Source: an uncultured Ruminococcus sp. (GTDB lineage: Bacteria > Bacillota > Clostridia > Oscillospirales > Acutalibacteraceae). From it: a stretch of DNA of 18,147 nt. A program made the translations under genes and the position numbers. The notes under the pieces are model-generated. The model was given only the letters and a program-made list of their open reading frames with translations. It was not told the origin of the DNA and did no database searches. The DNA lies in NCBI GenBank assembly GCA_902783815.1, contig CACZSM010000151.1, positions 1 through 18,147 of the forward strand, written 5' to 3'. This document shows, one piece after another, positions 6,187-14,718 of this stretch (within the stretch, counting starts at the first letter, position 1; every line of letters starts with the position of its first letter).

Positions 6187-8655
6187 TTAATCCGCACTTG
6201 TCTTAATTTCCTCTGCAATGTTCATCTTCGACAGCATCTTTATCGGCTTTATTACGACTGCCATAAGTACCACAAATGACAATGCTCCGAACAATACCGC
6301 ATACATCAGCGGCTCCACCATCGGGAAGCCCATATTTATCTGTCTGAGCGCAGTTTCCGTTATACTCAGGAAGTACATACCGAATATAAGCGCGCATATC
6401 ACAGATATTCCGCAAAGCAGCATATTTTCTACAAGTATCAGCTTTTTCAGCTTATCCTTGCTCATTGAAGATGAATAATACACAGCATATTTTCTTCTTG
6501 ACTGCTCAAAGCCCATAAGTATATTACTCGATGTTCCAAGCAGAGAAAGCGCAAAACCAAGAACTATTATTGCGTAAACTATGGAAAGTATGCTTGACAT
6601 ATTTTCCTCCATCATTATCTGGAATTCCTCTCCTGTAATAATATACTGTGAGTTATCCGGAAGTGTCGTTCTGAGGAACGACAGTACCTCAAAATTCCTT
6701 CCCGGAGCTGTCTTTATCAGAACTACTGACGGATTATCATAATATACGCTCTTATATGTATCAAGATTTATCAGAATGGAATTATAGTTACTGTTGAAGT
6801 AGCCGGAATCTATAAAGCCCTTTATTTTCAGTTTAAACTCTCCCGGAATGTATTTATCCTGATCGACCTTTATATTTATATCATCGCCGATGCCAAGTGA
6901 CAGTTTTGATGCAAGCATAGCATCAATATACGCTTCATCCGCTCCGATACCATTCGGACAGCCATTAATACCGTCCAGATATCTGAATCCGCCGTCATTG
7001 AAGCCGATAAGCATAATATCTCTTGGTTCGCCGTTAAGCTCGGCAATTGAATCATACATAAGGTTCTTGTAGTAAATACATTCCACATCTTCTATTCCGT
7101 CCACATTACCCTGCAGATATCTGTACTGTTTGCCCTCCATTTCCGGCGTAGTTATAACTATTTCACTATTATAGTACGGCTTTGCAAGGAACATCAGAAG
7201 CGATACGGCAATTATCAGCATTGCAATAGTGAGTGATATTGCAGACAGTATCAGCTGCGCAGAAGATACGCAGCTCTTTGTAGTTGACATTTCCTTTACA
7301 GCCAATTTTGCAACAGGCATATTCAGCCTGTCAAAAACAGATGCAAGCAGCTTTGAAAGGAGAGATATCAGCATAGGGAACAGCAGTACGATACCAATTG
7401 CAGAAACAAATGCTGAAAGCACTGTAAGAGTAAATTCATCCGATACAATATGGATAATAATACTGATAACGAAAAGTGCTGCGCCTATCACAGCAATAAC
7501 CTTTGAAGGCTTATAAGCAGTTTCCTTTGTGCCGAATATTATATCCCTTACAGGAGTCTTTGCAGCTTTAAGAATAGCCGCTGCCGAAAACAGGCATTGT
7601 ATCAATATTACAGCGATTATAACAAGCGTAATGGACACAATATTAATACCGTCCGAATGACTTTCTATACCCTCTCCGGTAAGAAAGCCGATATTCAGAC
7701 TATCCTTCAGCGGAAGGAATATCAGAGTACCGAGAATACCTCCGCAAAGTCCGTAAAAAGCGCTTTCCGCAAGCAGCAGGGCGCCTGTTCCGGAAATACT
7801 GCCTCCGATGCTTCTCAGCATACCGATAACGGACATTCTTTCATTCACTATATGCTTTGACATTGATACGACTATAAAGCATACCATCAGGAATACTACC
7901 GCAAATATCAGATAGTATATATTCATCATACTGTCCAAAGACTCATCAGAATCCGATGAATATGTAGCAATAAACTGATAATTGCTGTACTTGCCTCTCA
8001 GAGAATCAACTGCTCCATCCGTGGTATCGCCCGGAATGTCGATATACGCCACCTGGAAATCGTCCTTATCATTTCCTGCCACATCATTGCAGAGAGCCGG
8101 CGTAGATATTATAGTAAACGGACGACCCCTTAGAAAACGGGTCGCGGGCACGATATCAAGTATTTTCAGTTTGAATTCCTTATCACCATGGCCATACACA
8201 ACAAAGGTATCACCCACATTTTTGTTAAACTGCGAAGCAACTGCCTCTGTTATAGTAATTCCGCCATCCGTAGGATAAGCCCTGTCAAACATTCTCATTT
8301 CAAAGGCAGTCTGTGTATCTATTCCGATAAAACTAATGTCCGTCTTGTTTATGTAGTTGATATAATTTTTGTCCGGCTGAGTCTTTTTTATTGTTGTAAA
8401 AGTCTCATACACTATTTTTGACCCTGCCGGAAGATCCTGCTGTTCCAGACTTAAACTGTCCTTAGCAGAAAGCGCCATGATATCGGCATCACCGAAATTC
8501 GACCTGAAAAAATCCGTCAATCCGTTTTTGGCCGAGTTTATGCCGGATATACAGAACAGCGCCGCAAATGCAGCCGCAGCCAGCGAAAGTATTATTATTG
8601 CCGAGCGCAGCGGCTTGCCGATAACATTTCTCAGCACCAGTTTTGCTCTTATCAT
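6187..8655 (-). CDS. ABC transporter permease with two FtsX domains
   Basis: An 822-residue membrane subunit. Predicted layout: TM1 (18-39), a large extracytoplasmic domain (40-243), TM2-4 (245-267, 289-315, 337-362), a linking pair TM5-6 (385-404, 409-433), TM7 (465-490), a second large outer domain (about 491-685) and three final spans. Both halves therefore have the FtsX plan of one span, an outer domain and three spans. The cytosolic MSVIGMLRSIGGS coupling motif follows TM2. Such type VII (MacB-like) permeases do not pass substrate through the membrane channel; they move or remodel molecules at the outer face. The gene starts 4 nt after the peptidase stop codon and its AAAGGTG site lies inside the peptidase gene, so the two are translationally linked. 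Substrate is unknown. Confidence 0.92.
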   Translation of the reverse strand: MIRAKLVLRNVIGKPLRSAIIILSLAAAAFAALFCISGINSAKNGLTDFFRSNFGDADIMALSAKDSLSLEQQDLPAGSKIVYETFTTIKKTQPDKNYINYINKTDISFIGIDTQTAFEMRMFDRAYPTDGGITITEAVASQFNKNVGDTFVVYGHGDKEFKLKILDIVPATRFLRGRPFTIISTPALCNDVAGNDKDDFQVAYIDIPGDTTDGAVDSLRGKYSNYQFIATYSSDSDESLDSMMNIYYLIFAVVFLMVCFIVVSMSKHIVNERMSVIGMLRSIGGSISGTGALLLAESAFYGLCGGILGTLIFLPLKDSLNIGFLTGEGIESHSDGINIVSITLVIIAVILIQCLFSAAAILKAAKTPVRDIIFGTKETAYKPSKVIAVIGAALFVISIIIHIVSDEFTLTVLSAFVSAIGIVLLFPMLISLLSKLLASVFDRLNMPVAKLAVKEMSTTKSCVSSAQLILSAISLTIAMLIIAVSLLMFLAKPYYNSEIVITTPEMEGKQYRYLQGNVDGIEDVECIYYKNLMYDSIAELNGEPRDIMLIGFNDGGFRYLDGINGCPNGIGADEAYIDAMLASKLSLGIGDDINIKVDQDKYIPGEFKLKIKGFIDSGYFNSNYNSILINLDTYKSVYYDNPSVVLIKTAPGRNFEVLSFLRTTLPDNSQYIITGEEFQIMMEENMSSILSIVYAIIVLGFALSLLGTSSNILMGFEQSRRKYAVYYSSSMSKDKLKKLILVENMLLCGISVICALIFGMYFLSITETALRQINMGFPMVEPLMYAVLFGALSFVVLMAVVIKPIKMLSKMNIAEEIKTSAD

Positions 8656-8659
8656 TTTT

Positions 8660-10639
8660 TCACCACACCTTTACCCTGTTTTCGGGAGCTACATACATTT
8701 TGTCTGTTTCCTTTATATCATAGACACTGTAGAACTTGTCAATACTTGAAACTACTGCATTTACTCTTGCTTCCGCAGGACTATGCTCATCACTGCTCAG
8801 GCTTATAATAACATCCTCAACCTCATCGCACTGTGCCCATTGTTCTGCAATTCCGGCAAACATCTGTTCAAGGTTTTCCTTATCGTCAGTAATATTTGTG
8901 ATACATTGTACAGCTCCGATATCTGCGATATTTTCCGCAAGAGTCATTTTACCGTCTATTTTATAGAGGTCAAGCAGTCTGTAATTACTATAATAAGCCA
9001 CAGCCTTTTCCTGTATTCCCACATAGGAATTCCTGTCATCTTCATTCAGCCAGTCAGGGACATAGCATCCGTTTTCGTTGTACTTATATCCATTGGCATC
9101 AAAGGCATGGTTAAGCTCATGAGCCAGAACATATCCCAGCATACCAAGATTATAATACTCCCCTTTTTCCGGGTCAAACATGACCTTGCTGAGCATAACT
9201 GCCGGTATGGTTATAGTATTGATCTGACTATTGTAAACAGCATTTACAGTTACCGGCGTCATATCCCATGTTCTGCGGTCGAAAATCCCGTTAATCTTTG
9301 CAATATTATTCTGACATTCTCCGCGTTTTATCGCTATTATATTACCAAGCAGATTACCTCCGTCCTTCGCCGGTATTATCTCAAACGGAGACTGATAATC
9401 CTTGTCATAGCCCATAAGGACAATAACATTGTCGAGCTTTTTCAGATATTTCTTTTTCGAGTCATCTCCAAGACGGTCACACTTATTTATAAGATCGCGG
9501 CAGGATTCCTTTATATCATCCATCATCTTATTTGCCGCAGACATTACCTCATCGGTACAGAACTTCCGTCCGTACAGCACCCCGACCTCATTTTCAACAC
9601 TGTTAAAAACAAATAACTTTGCATCATCTACAAAACTCTTCTCATCATACTTTACCAACTTGAAGTTTTCCAGATAGGATGGCGGCAGCGCCGATTTATA
9701 TTCAAACATCAGACAGCCAAGCGTATAATCCTTGATTATCCTTAAATTATCCTCTGTGAATAACTCATTTATCTTTTCCAGCTGACCAACATCAAATATA
9801 GTTACTTCATCCGTTTTATATCCGAATGACTCCAACAGCAAATTGACATCAATATTGCTCAGCACCTTTGCAAGCTCCTCTTTATTGTACAGATTATCAA
9901 GATGAAGCTCAATATTCTTCATCAGATCCGAATCAAGAGTTGCCTCTGCAATAGATTTTATCATTCTTGCAGCAGCCGATGCTCTTGCCCTTGCCTGGGT
10001 ATTATCCACCTCCAGGGCAGTAAGGGTATTATTTACGAGCTTTCCGATATCTTCAGATCCTGCATCAGTTCTTGTGAAATTTTCCTTCATATTGCCGCAG
10101 GTATTCATACCCATAATAAAAAGTCTTGGCACAGAGGTATCGTGAAAATCCGGATTAACACCCAACTTAAAAAATGATCCGACGCCGTATTCCTGGTACA
10201 AATACCCAAGCGCCTGAACAAGCTCATTCACATTTCCGGCATTCTCTATTGCTGCCACCGCAGGCATAAGCTGAGTAACTCCGACTTTTTCTCTTGTATC
10301 CCTGTCCAGATATTGTTTATATATTTCCCGTACAGTCTGTGTTATACTGTCCTTAGACGAGGTATCCTCTGCGCACTGATCCAACAGATCAGAAACATCA
10401 CGCTCAAGCTGTTTCTGAATATCAGAAAACTTTCCGATCCGAGAAACATCCGGATCGACATTCTCATCCGTAAGGTAATCGAAATTCATATAACCGTAAA
10501 AATCATCACCAAGCTCCGGCTTTTGCAGCTGAGTGGAAGTCTTACCTGGTTCCGGCATAACCGGCGCTTCCCCACTGCACGATGAAAAAGCCGTCAGAGA
10601 AGCCGCTGCCAGCAAAACAGCCAACCATTTTTTTCGCAT
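8660..10639 (-). CDS. M13-family zinc metallopeptidase, surface lipoprotein
   Basis: This 659-residue protein belongs to the neprilysin/PepO (M13) family. The catalytic motif is HELNH (His507, Glu508, His511), with the third zinc ligand Glu569 in ENIAD and the supporting Asp573. The substrate-binding block NAVYNSQINTITIPA and the usual C-terminal Val-Trp end (RVKVW) are present. The His507-Glu569 spacing of 62 is close to neprilysin. The first 20 residues form a signal peptide, and AFSSC at 17-21 is a lipobox-like site, so Cys21 may be lipidated and the enzyme displayed outside the cell. The open frame extends 30 codons further upstream, but AAAGGGTG lies 9 nt before the ATG at 10639 and a signal peptide begins there. 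It is the first gene of the ABC operon. Substrates are probably short peptides. Confidence 0.92.
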   Translation of the reverse strand: MRKKWLAVLLAAASLTAFSSCSGEAPVMPEPGKTSTQLQKPELGDDFYGYMNFDYLTDENVDPDVSRIGKFSDIQKQLERDVSDLLDQCAEDTSSKDSITQTVREIYKQYLDRDTREKVGVTQLMPAVAAIENAGNVNELVQALGYLYQEYGVGSFFKLGVNPDFHDTSVPRLFIMGMNTCGNMKENFTRTDAGSEDIGKLVNNTLTALEVDNTQARARASAAARMIKSIAEATLDSDLMKNIELHLDNLYNKEELAKVLSNIDVNLLLESFGYKTDEVTIFDVGQLEKINELFTEDNLRIIKDYTLGCLMFEYKSALPPSYLENFKLVKYDEKSFVDDAKLFVFNSVENEVGVLYGRKFCTDEVMSAANKMMDDIKESCRDLINKCDRLGDDSKKKYLKKLDNVIVLMGYDKDYQSPFEIIPAKDGGNLLGNIIAIKRGECQNNIAKINGIFDRRTWDMTPVTVNAVYNSQINTITIPAVMLSKVMFDPEKGEYYNLGMLGYVLAHELNHAFDANGYKYNENGCYVPDWLNEDDRNSYVGIQEKAVAYYSNYRLLDLYKIDGKMTLAENIADIGAVQCITNITDDKENLEQMFAGIAEQWAQCDEVEDVIISLSSDEHSPAEARVNAVVSSIDKFYSVYDIKETDKMYVAPENRVKVW

Positions 10640-10811
10640 ATGCGCACACACCCTTTCCTCACCGTACATAGTATTTTTACTCCTGTACGACTTAAACAAC
10701 TCAATATTTTTTGTCCTGCTCACTGGCATACGGATCAGCTTTTCTTTTACCGTATCCAGCTATTATCCGGTCATGAATTTTATGAGCAGAAAGTGAAATA
10801 ACAGTATAATA

Positions 10812-10840
10812 ATCATATCATATATTTTAGTGATATTCAA
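10812..10840 (-). promoter_or_regulatory. Sigma-A type promoter for the peptidase-ABC operon
   Basis: On the minus strand, TTGAAT (10840-10835), a 17-nt spacer and TATGAT (10817-10812). The transcript would carry a leader of about 165 nt before the ATG at 10639. That is long and could hold regulation, but I see no clear fold in it. Confidence 0.55.
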
Positions 10841-10896
10841 TATTTTCTTTTTTGAAAAATAAATTTTTTTATTTATTATTAAAGTATTAAATCAAC

Positions 10897-10926
10897 TTCA
10901 CAAAACGGCAGTAAATGTGCTATTAT
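10897..10926 (+). promoter_or_regulatory. Promoter for the O-antigen-ligase-like gene
   Basis: TTCACA (10897-10902), an 18-nt spacer and TATTAT (10921-10926), each matching 5 of 6 consensus bases. The AAAGGGGTG ribosome binding site (10943-10951) follows closely, giving a short leader before the ATG at 10960. Confidence 0.55.
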
Positions 10927-10959
10927 ATATACAGCAACAATTAAAGGGGTGTTCTTTTA

Positions 10960-12438
10960 ATGAAAGCTATTTTCCGTTTCCTTGATAAAGAGGAAAACTT
11001 CCGCTTTGTTTTCCTTGCTAATATGTTTCTTGGTTCACTCTGCATTATTGGCTCATTTTTCTATATAGCAGCAGGTATCCTTATGATATGGGCAGCAGGT
11101 CTTTTTATATCCCACTTCATAATAAAAGGCAAGCTCCTCCTGTTCAGAAACAGACGCCTTATCCTGCTGTTCCTCGGCTCAGCGCTTTTCAGCTGCATAC
11201 TACACCTTAAAAGCAACTTCTTTATCAATATTTATTACCTGTTATGGATGTCGATATGTTTTTTCTTTTTCTTCGGTGTCTGTACAGGAAAGGGCAAAAG
11301 CGCCTGCAAAAGAGAAGCTGAGCATATCCTTTCTTTTGTCCTTCACGCCGGAACGATAATTATGTCTGCTGGTCTTATACTGCTTTCCGTCTGTCCGGAG
11401 GGCTTCGACTACGGCGGCTACTCGTTCGCTATACACGAAAACCGCTTTGTCGGCATTATCAACAATGCAAATACTACAGCTTTCTATGCTCTGACCTCCA
11501 TAATCTCCATGAATATACTCTGGGCAATAAAAAAAGGGGATAATACGCTCAGTTTAACGCATAAGCTGTATTATACCCTTAGCTTCATTATAAATATCCT
11601 TGCCCTGTTTTTATCAGATTCCAATGACTCCCTTCTTATGCTGATCGTCTTTTACTGTTTTATGTTCCTGTATGGAATTTTCCGTGGATTTCGTCCGGGA
11701 CTTTTCAGTATTCTTTTCCGTCTGATGGCTCTTATGCTTGCCTGTGTTGTAACGGCAATGTCACTGATAGGCACAAGAACTCTTGTACAGGAGGGCATAT
11801 CTCATATGCTCAGCAGTCCGGAAAGCAGCGTACAGATAGATACAGGCGTTACTGCCGATAACGGAAAGGTCATCCTCAAGCCCGATACGGAACGAAAACA
11901 GGATACAACTACATTCAAGCATAAAAATAAAAACCTCGACAGCGGACGCTTCATCATCTGGAAACAGGCGCTCGGACTATTTGAGAGATTTCCACTGTTT
12001 GGCATCGGCAAGGCGAATGTTGTTGATTACGGTGAAAAATACCTGGGCGGTCTGAGGTATTTTGATTTTCACAACGGTCTTATCACCATAACAATAAGTT
12101 ATGGTCTTGTAGGGCTGAATATATTTATGGTTCTTGCGATAACCATAGCGAAAACACTGATAAAAACACTTTTCCGGCGCAGGAACCAGAACCGGCAGGA
12201 CGGGCGCGTACTTACAGTAATAACATCATTCTGTGCCGGATACTGCGTATATTCTCTTTTTGAGATAGCGCTTCTTGCGGACATATCCTACAAGGTACTT
12301 ATTTTCTGGCTGATACTCGGCATTGGCTATGGTTACGCCTGCGCCTACGAAAAGAATTCACTTACTCGTCATGAGGACATTTCACCCCACGACCTCAGTC
12401 TTTATAAAACTGCGCAAATCCTTGCAAAGCGAAAGTGA
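10960..12438 (+). CDS. O-antigen ligase/polymerase-like membrane protein
   Basis: This 492-residue multi-pass protein has about ten to twelve hydrophobic spans. Features of the O-antigen ligase (Wzy_C/WaaL-type) superfamily are the NRFVGIINNANTTA block (161-174), and, after a long outer loop (about 275-330), SGRFIIWKQALGLFERF with PLFGIG (345-350) and FHNGLI (370-375), where Arg and His line the active site in this superfamily. These enzymes join or polymerise lipid-linked sugar chains on the outer face of the membrane. In a Gram-positive the acceptor would be a wall polymer, capsule or glycoprotein. The tail (about 405-492) is basic and cytosolic. No glycosyltransferase or flippase gene is next to it, so the substrate cannot be inferred. 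It has its own promoter and ends at a shared terminator. Confidence 0.84.
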   Translation: MKAIFRFLDKEENFRFVFLANMFLGSLCIIGSFFYIAAGILMIWAAGLFISHFIIKGKLLLFRNRRLILLFLGSALFSCILHLKSNFFINIYYLLWMSICFFFFFGVCTGKGKSACKREAEHILSFVLHAGTIIMSAGLILLSVCPEGFDYGGYSFAIHENRFVGIINNANTTAFYALTSIISMNILWAIKKGDNTLSLTHKLYYTLSFIINILALFLSDSNDSLLMLIVFYCFMFLYGIFRGFRPGLFSILFRLMALMLACVVTAMSLIGTRTLVQEGISHMLSSPESSVQIDTGVTADNGKVILKPDTERKQDTTTFKHKNKNLDSGRFIIWKQALGLFERFPLFGIGKANVVDYGEKYLGGLRYFDFHNGLITITISYGLVGLNIFMVLAITIAKTLIKTLFRRRNQNRQDGRVLTVITSFCAGYCVYSLFEIALLADISYKVLIFWLILGIGYGYACAYEKNSLTRHEDISPHDLSLYKTAQILAKRK

Positions 12439-12447
12439 AAAAAAAAA

Positions 12448-12487
12448 TTGCCTCCATTACTCACCGATAAGGACGAGCAATGGAGGC
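12448..12487. terminator. Bidirectional terminator, ligase-like gene and mtnN
   Basis: GCCTCCATT (12450-12458) pairs perfectly with AATGGAGGC (12479-12487). On the minus side it is followed by a run of nine Ts (the A-run at 12439-12447 on the plus strand), a strong terminator for the nucleosidase gene. The plus side has only TTCTTATATT and is weaker for the ligase-like gene. Confidence 0.8.
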
Positions 12488-12495
12488 TTCTTATA

Positions 12496-13209
12496 TTAAT
12501 GTGAATGATTCCTGATGAATCCCGATATGATGCGTACAGCCGTTTTTGCAGCCATTTCAGAGAATATCGAATATTCTGCCTGTGCGCCTTCATCACTTGA
12601 ACTGTCATCAGATATCGACCTGAGAACTGCAAACGGTATCCTGTGAATATAGCATATCTGACCGATACTTCCGCCCTCCATCTCACACGCTATTGCGCCG
12701 AAAAGCTCATTCAGACGGCGACGGTCATCCATTCCGGCTATAAACCTGTCACCTGTAGCTATCGTACCTATTTCGTGATCTATATGCTGTTCGAGGTGAT
12801 CGCAGATCTCGCCAAGCTCATATACCATAGGAACATTGCATGGTATATACTTTATATTGGTATTATCCGGCAGAAAAAGCGTTCCCAATTCATCGCCAAG
12901 TGCAGTAGTATCAAAATCGTGCTGGACGACCTTATCCGCTATTACAACACTGCCAATATGTGTTTTTGAGGATGTACCTCCTGCAATACCCGTATTTATG
13001 ATACGATCCGGTCTGTATTCAAGTATCATTGTCTGAGTGCAGGCAGCGGCATTTATCTTTCCTATGCCACACTTAGCCACAACACAGTCCGTACCATATA
13101 TTTTTCCGGAAACGAATTTCAGCGGCCCGTAGTATCTTTCAACCGGCTGTTCCATCATTTTTATAATATCATTTACTTCAATATCCAATGCCCCGATTAT
13201 TCCCAACAT
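12496..13209 (-). CDS. mtnN: 5'-methylthioadenosine/S-adenosylhomocysteine nucleosidase
   Basis: It hydrolyses MTA and SAH to adenine and the thio-sugar, which clears inhibitory products of S-adenosylmethionine reactions. The 237-residue length matches the family (about 230). Seen: MLGIIGALDIEV with Glu11 (the family's N-terminal catalytic-region Glu), the NTGIAGG block at 72-78, CEMEGGSIGQ with Glu178 that contacts the ribose, and SISDD with Asp201, the general acid. The last block reads ISDDSSSDEG, longer and more acidic than the usual form. The frame runs 32 codons further upstream, but GGAAAGGA lies 8 nt before the ATG at 13209, where family similarity begins. A TATAAT on the minus strand at 13236-13231 may be a -10, though no good -35 matches it. 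It follows rsmE by 88 nt. Confidence 0.93.
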   Translation of the reverse strand: MLGIIGALDIEVNDIIKMMEQPVERYYGPLKFVSGKIYGTDCVVAKCGIGKINAAACTQTMILEYRPDRIINTGIAGGTSSKTHIGSVVIADKVVQHDFDTTALGDELGTLFLPDNTNIKYIPCNVPMVYELGEICDHLEQHIDHEIGTIATGDRFIAGMDDRRRLNELFGAIACEMEGGSIGQICYIHRIPFAVLRSISDDSSSDEGAQAEYSIFSEMAAKTAVRIISGFIRNHSH

Positions 13210-13297
13210 AGTTATTAGTCCTTTCCAAGTATTATATGGATTATTTATCGCAGCAGCGCCGCACAGCTCACCATACTTTGTTTTTTTCACGGTACCG

Positions 13298-14038
13298 TCA
13301 TTCAAGATTTCCCGTTAGAAGCATTATTGCCGTGATCGCCGCAAGAGGCGCTGTCTCCGCTCTAAGTATACGCTTTCCAAGCGTTGCTGTCAATGCACCG
13401 GCAGACTGTAATTTCTCTGTTTCACTTTCCTCAAATCCGCCCTCCGGACCTATGAATACTGCAATGCTTTTATCGTTTTCACCGATAAGTTTTCTCAGAG
13501 GTTCGCCGCCGCCCTCATAGAACAGTATAGCCTTATCATACTCTGAAAGCTCACTTTTCACTGATTTAAGCTCTGTAAGAGGTCTTACCTCCGGTATAAT
13601 ACCCCTTCTTGACTGCATTGCTGCCTGATATGCGATCTTCCTGTACCTCTGCAGTTTATTTTCGGCTCCTTTTCTGTCAGGACGGGATATACACCTTTCC
13701 GTCAGCACCGGAACTATCACAGCAGCGCCCAGTTCCACAGCCTTTTGTATTACTATTTCCGGCTTATCACCTTTTGTAAGTGCAAAATACAATGTTAATT
13801 TTACATCCGGTTCATGGGTACATTCTTCTTTTGTCACCACTGTAACACTTACACCATCCGGAGATATCCTGTCGATACGGCAAAGATGCTCAAAGCCCTG
13901 ATTGTCGCACAGGGTCAGACTCTCCCCCACAGCCATTCGCAGAGATTTTGTAATATGCTTTGCATCCTCCCCGGTGATAAGCAGCTTATCCCCCACAGCC
14001 CCGGAGCTTTCTGTAAAAAACCAGTCCAAATCACTCAC
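13298..14038 (-). CDS. rsmE: 16S rRNA (uracil(1498)-N3)-methyltransferase RsmE
   Basis: It methylates U1498 of 16S rRNA in the 30S subunit using S-adenosylmethionine. The 246-residue protein shows the family blocks: KGDKPEIVIQKAVELG (89-104), AMQSRR (140-145), and the SPOUT knot with GPEGGF (197-202) and LGKRILRAETA (220-230), where the cofactor binds. The start is GTG and overlaps the stop of the upstream membrane-protein gene by 8 nt, with only a weak AGAAAGA site before it, so translation is probably coupled to that gene. The nucleosidase gene follows; its job of removing S-adenosylhomocysteine fits next to a methyltransferase, although the link is indirect. Confidence 0.95.
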   Translation of the reverse strand: MSDLDWFFTESSGAVGDKLLITGEDAKHITKSLRMAVGESLTLCDNQGFEHLCRIDRISPDGVSVTVVTKEECTHEPDVKLTLYFALTKGDKPEIVIQKAVELGAAVIVPVLTERCISRPDRKGAENKLQRYRKIAYQAAMQSRRGIIPEVRPLTELKSVKSELSEYDKAILFYEGGGEPLRKLIGENDKSIAVFIGPEGGFEESETEKLQSAGALTATLGKRILRAETAPLAAITAIMLLTGNLE

Positions 14039-14531
14039 TCTTTCTATTTTTTTCTTTTTTCAACACAGCCTGTTTCAGTTTTTCAAGTCTGAATCGGTTA
14101 TATCTTTGTATAATTGCAAACGGAAGATTGCATAAATAAACTATAATCGACAGCACCGACGCCATGACAATATCATTAAGTATGAACAGCACTAAGGTAA
14201 ACATACAATTTACTGCATGGTTCCACTCAGCGCGGCAAGTTTCCATTATAAATTCATCAAGGTATTCCACCGAAAGAGAGTCAATATGATCCTTTGAGAA
14301 GCCGTCCTTGCCGATATACTGCGGCACAGCATCCTTCCATTTATTGATCTTCAGGACACCACTGTAGAATTTGCCGCCCCTCTCCCATTTACGCGGACAG
14401 TACATTTTCTTATCAGGAGCAAAAAAGTCCGTCGGCACAGTGACGCATATAATAAAGGTGATAAGGTGCCATAAGCATCCGAGCAGGATATTTATGATAA
14501 GAGCATTAAAAAACGGTTCATAACGAAGCAC
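14031..14531 (-). CDS. CrtO-acyltransferase-like small membrane protein
   Basis: This 166-residue protein has an N-terminal membrane span (about 9-32) and two spans near 108-145. Between them is a soluble segment with KKMYCPRKWERGGKFY (41-56), KINKWKDAVP (61-70) and Arg100-x-Glu102-Trp-x-His105. That pattern resembles the glycosyl-4,4'-diaponeurosporenoate acyltransferase (CrtO) family, known from staphyloxanthin synthesis, where the Trp-Glu-Arg-Gly-Gly and Lys-Trp-Lys blocks are conserved. No carotenoid genes are near, so the relative here may acylate something else or do something unrelated. The start is GTG, 13 nt after AGGAGG. A TATAAT lies on the minus strand at 14560-14555. It leads the operon with rsmE, with which it overlaps by 8 nt. 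Family assignment is from memory. Confidence 0.78.
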   Translation of the reverse strand: MLRYEPFFNALIINILLGCLWHLITFIICVTVPTDFFAPDKKMYCPRKWERGGKFYSGVLKINKWKDAVPQYIGKDGFSKDHIDSLSVEYLDEFIMETCRAEWNHAVNCMFTLVLFILNDIVMASVLSIIVYLCNLPFAIIQRYNRFRLEKLKQAVLKKEKNRKSE

Positions 14532-14554
14532 AGTACACGATCTCCCTCCTTTAG

Positions 14555-14560
14555 ATTATA
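14555..14560 (-). promoter_or_regulatory. -10 element for the CrtO-like/rsmE operon
   Basis: Consensus TATAAT on the minus strand, 24 nt before the GTG start of the CrtO-like gene. The sequence 17 nt upstream (ACAAAT) is not a convincing -35; TTAACA is present but 20 nt away. The start site should lie close to the AGGAGG ribosome binding site. Confidence 0.45.
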
Positions 14561-14654
14561 CGACATTTACGAATAAAATTTGTTAATATTTTATGAATGA
14601 GATTTGCTTATTAGAATGTTTAACAAAAAAATTCATGCAAAGGACAAAAAAATG

Positions 14655-14683
14655 TTGTTTTTCTACATTTTTAGTGTTAAAAT
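14655..14683 (+). promoter_or_regulatory. Sigma-A type promoter for the PncC/CinA-C gene
   Basis: TTGTTT (14655-14660), a 17-nt spacer and TAAAAT (14678-14683). It lies 35 nt before the chosen ATG, which excludes the longer frame from 14593 because that would start upstream of the promoter. Confidence 0.6.
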
Positions 14684-14718
14684 ATAGGTGTACTTCATGT
14701 TACAGGAGGTTGATGCTT

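Larger units (their letters stand above)
10640..10959. other. Divergent intergenic region with back-to-back promoters
   Basis: These 320 AT-rich bases separate the minus-strand peptidase operon from the plus-strand O-antigen-ligase-like gene. They hold one promoter for each direction and both ribosome binding sites. The interval 10841-10896 is very A+T rich, with T-runs that could act as an upstream-element or bend. I see no inverted repeat strong enough to call an operator. Confidence 0.5.

Noticed and set aside
8783..9616. 277-residue plus-strand frame within the M13 peptidase gene
   Set aside because: It opposes conserved peptidase sequence, has no ribosome binding site and is rich in residues typical of antisense translation.
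10640..10729. 30-codon N-terminal extension of the M13 peptidase
   Set aside because: It would put a charged stretch ahead of the signal peptide; the ATG at 10639 has a properly spaced AAAGGGTG.
13210..13305. 32-codon N-terminal extension of the nucleosidase
   Set aside because: Family similarity begins at the ATG at 13209, which has a ribosome binding site; the extension has no family-like sequence.
14593..14718. 42-codon N-terminal extension of the PncC gene
   Set aside because: It would begin upstream of the predicted promoter and has no ribosome binding site; AGGAGG precedes the ATG at 14719.
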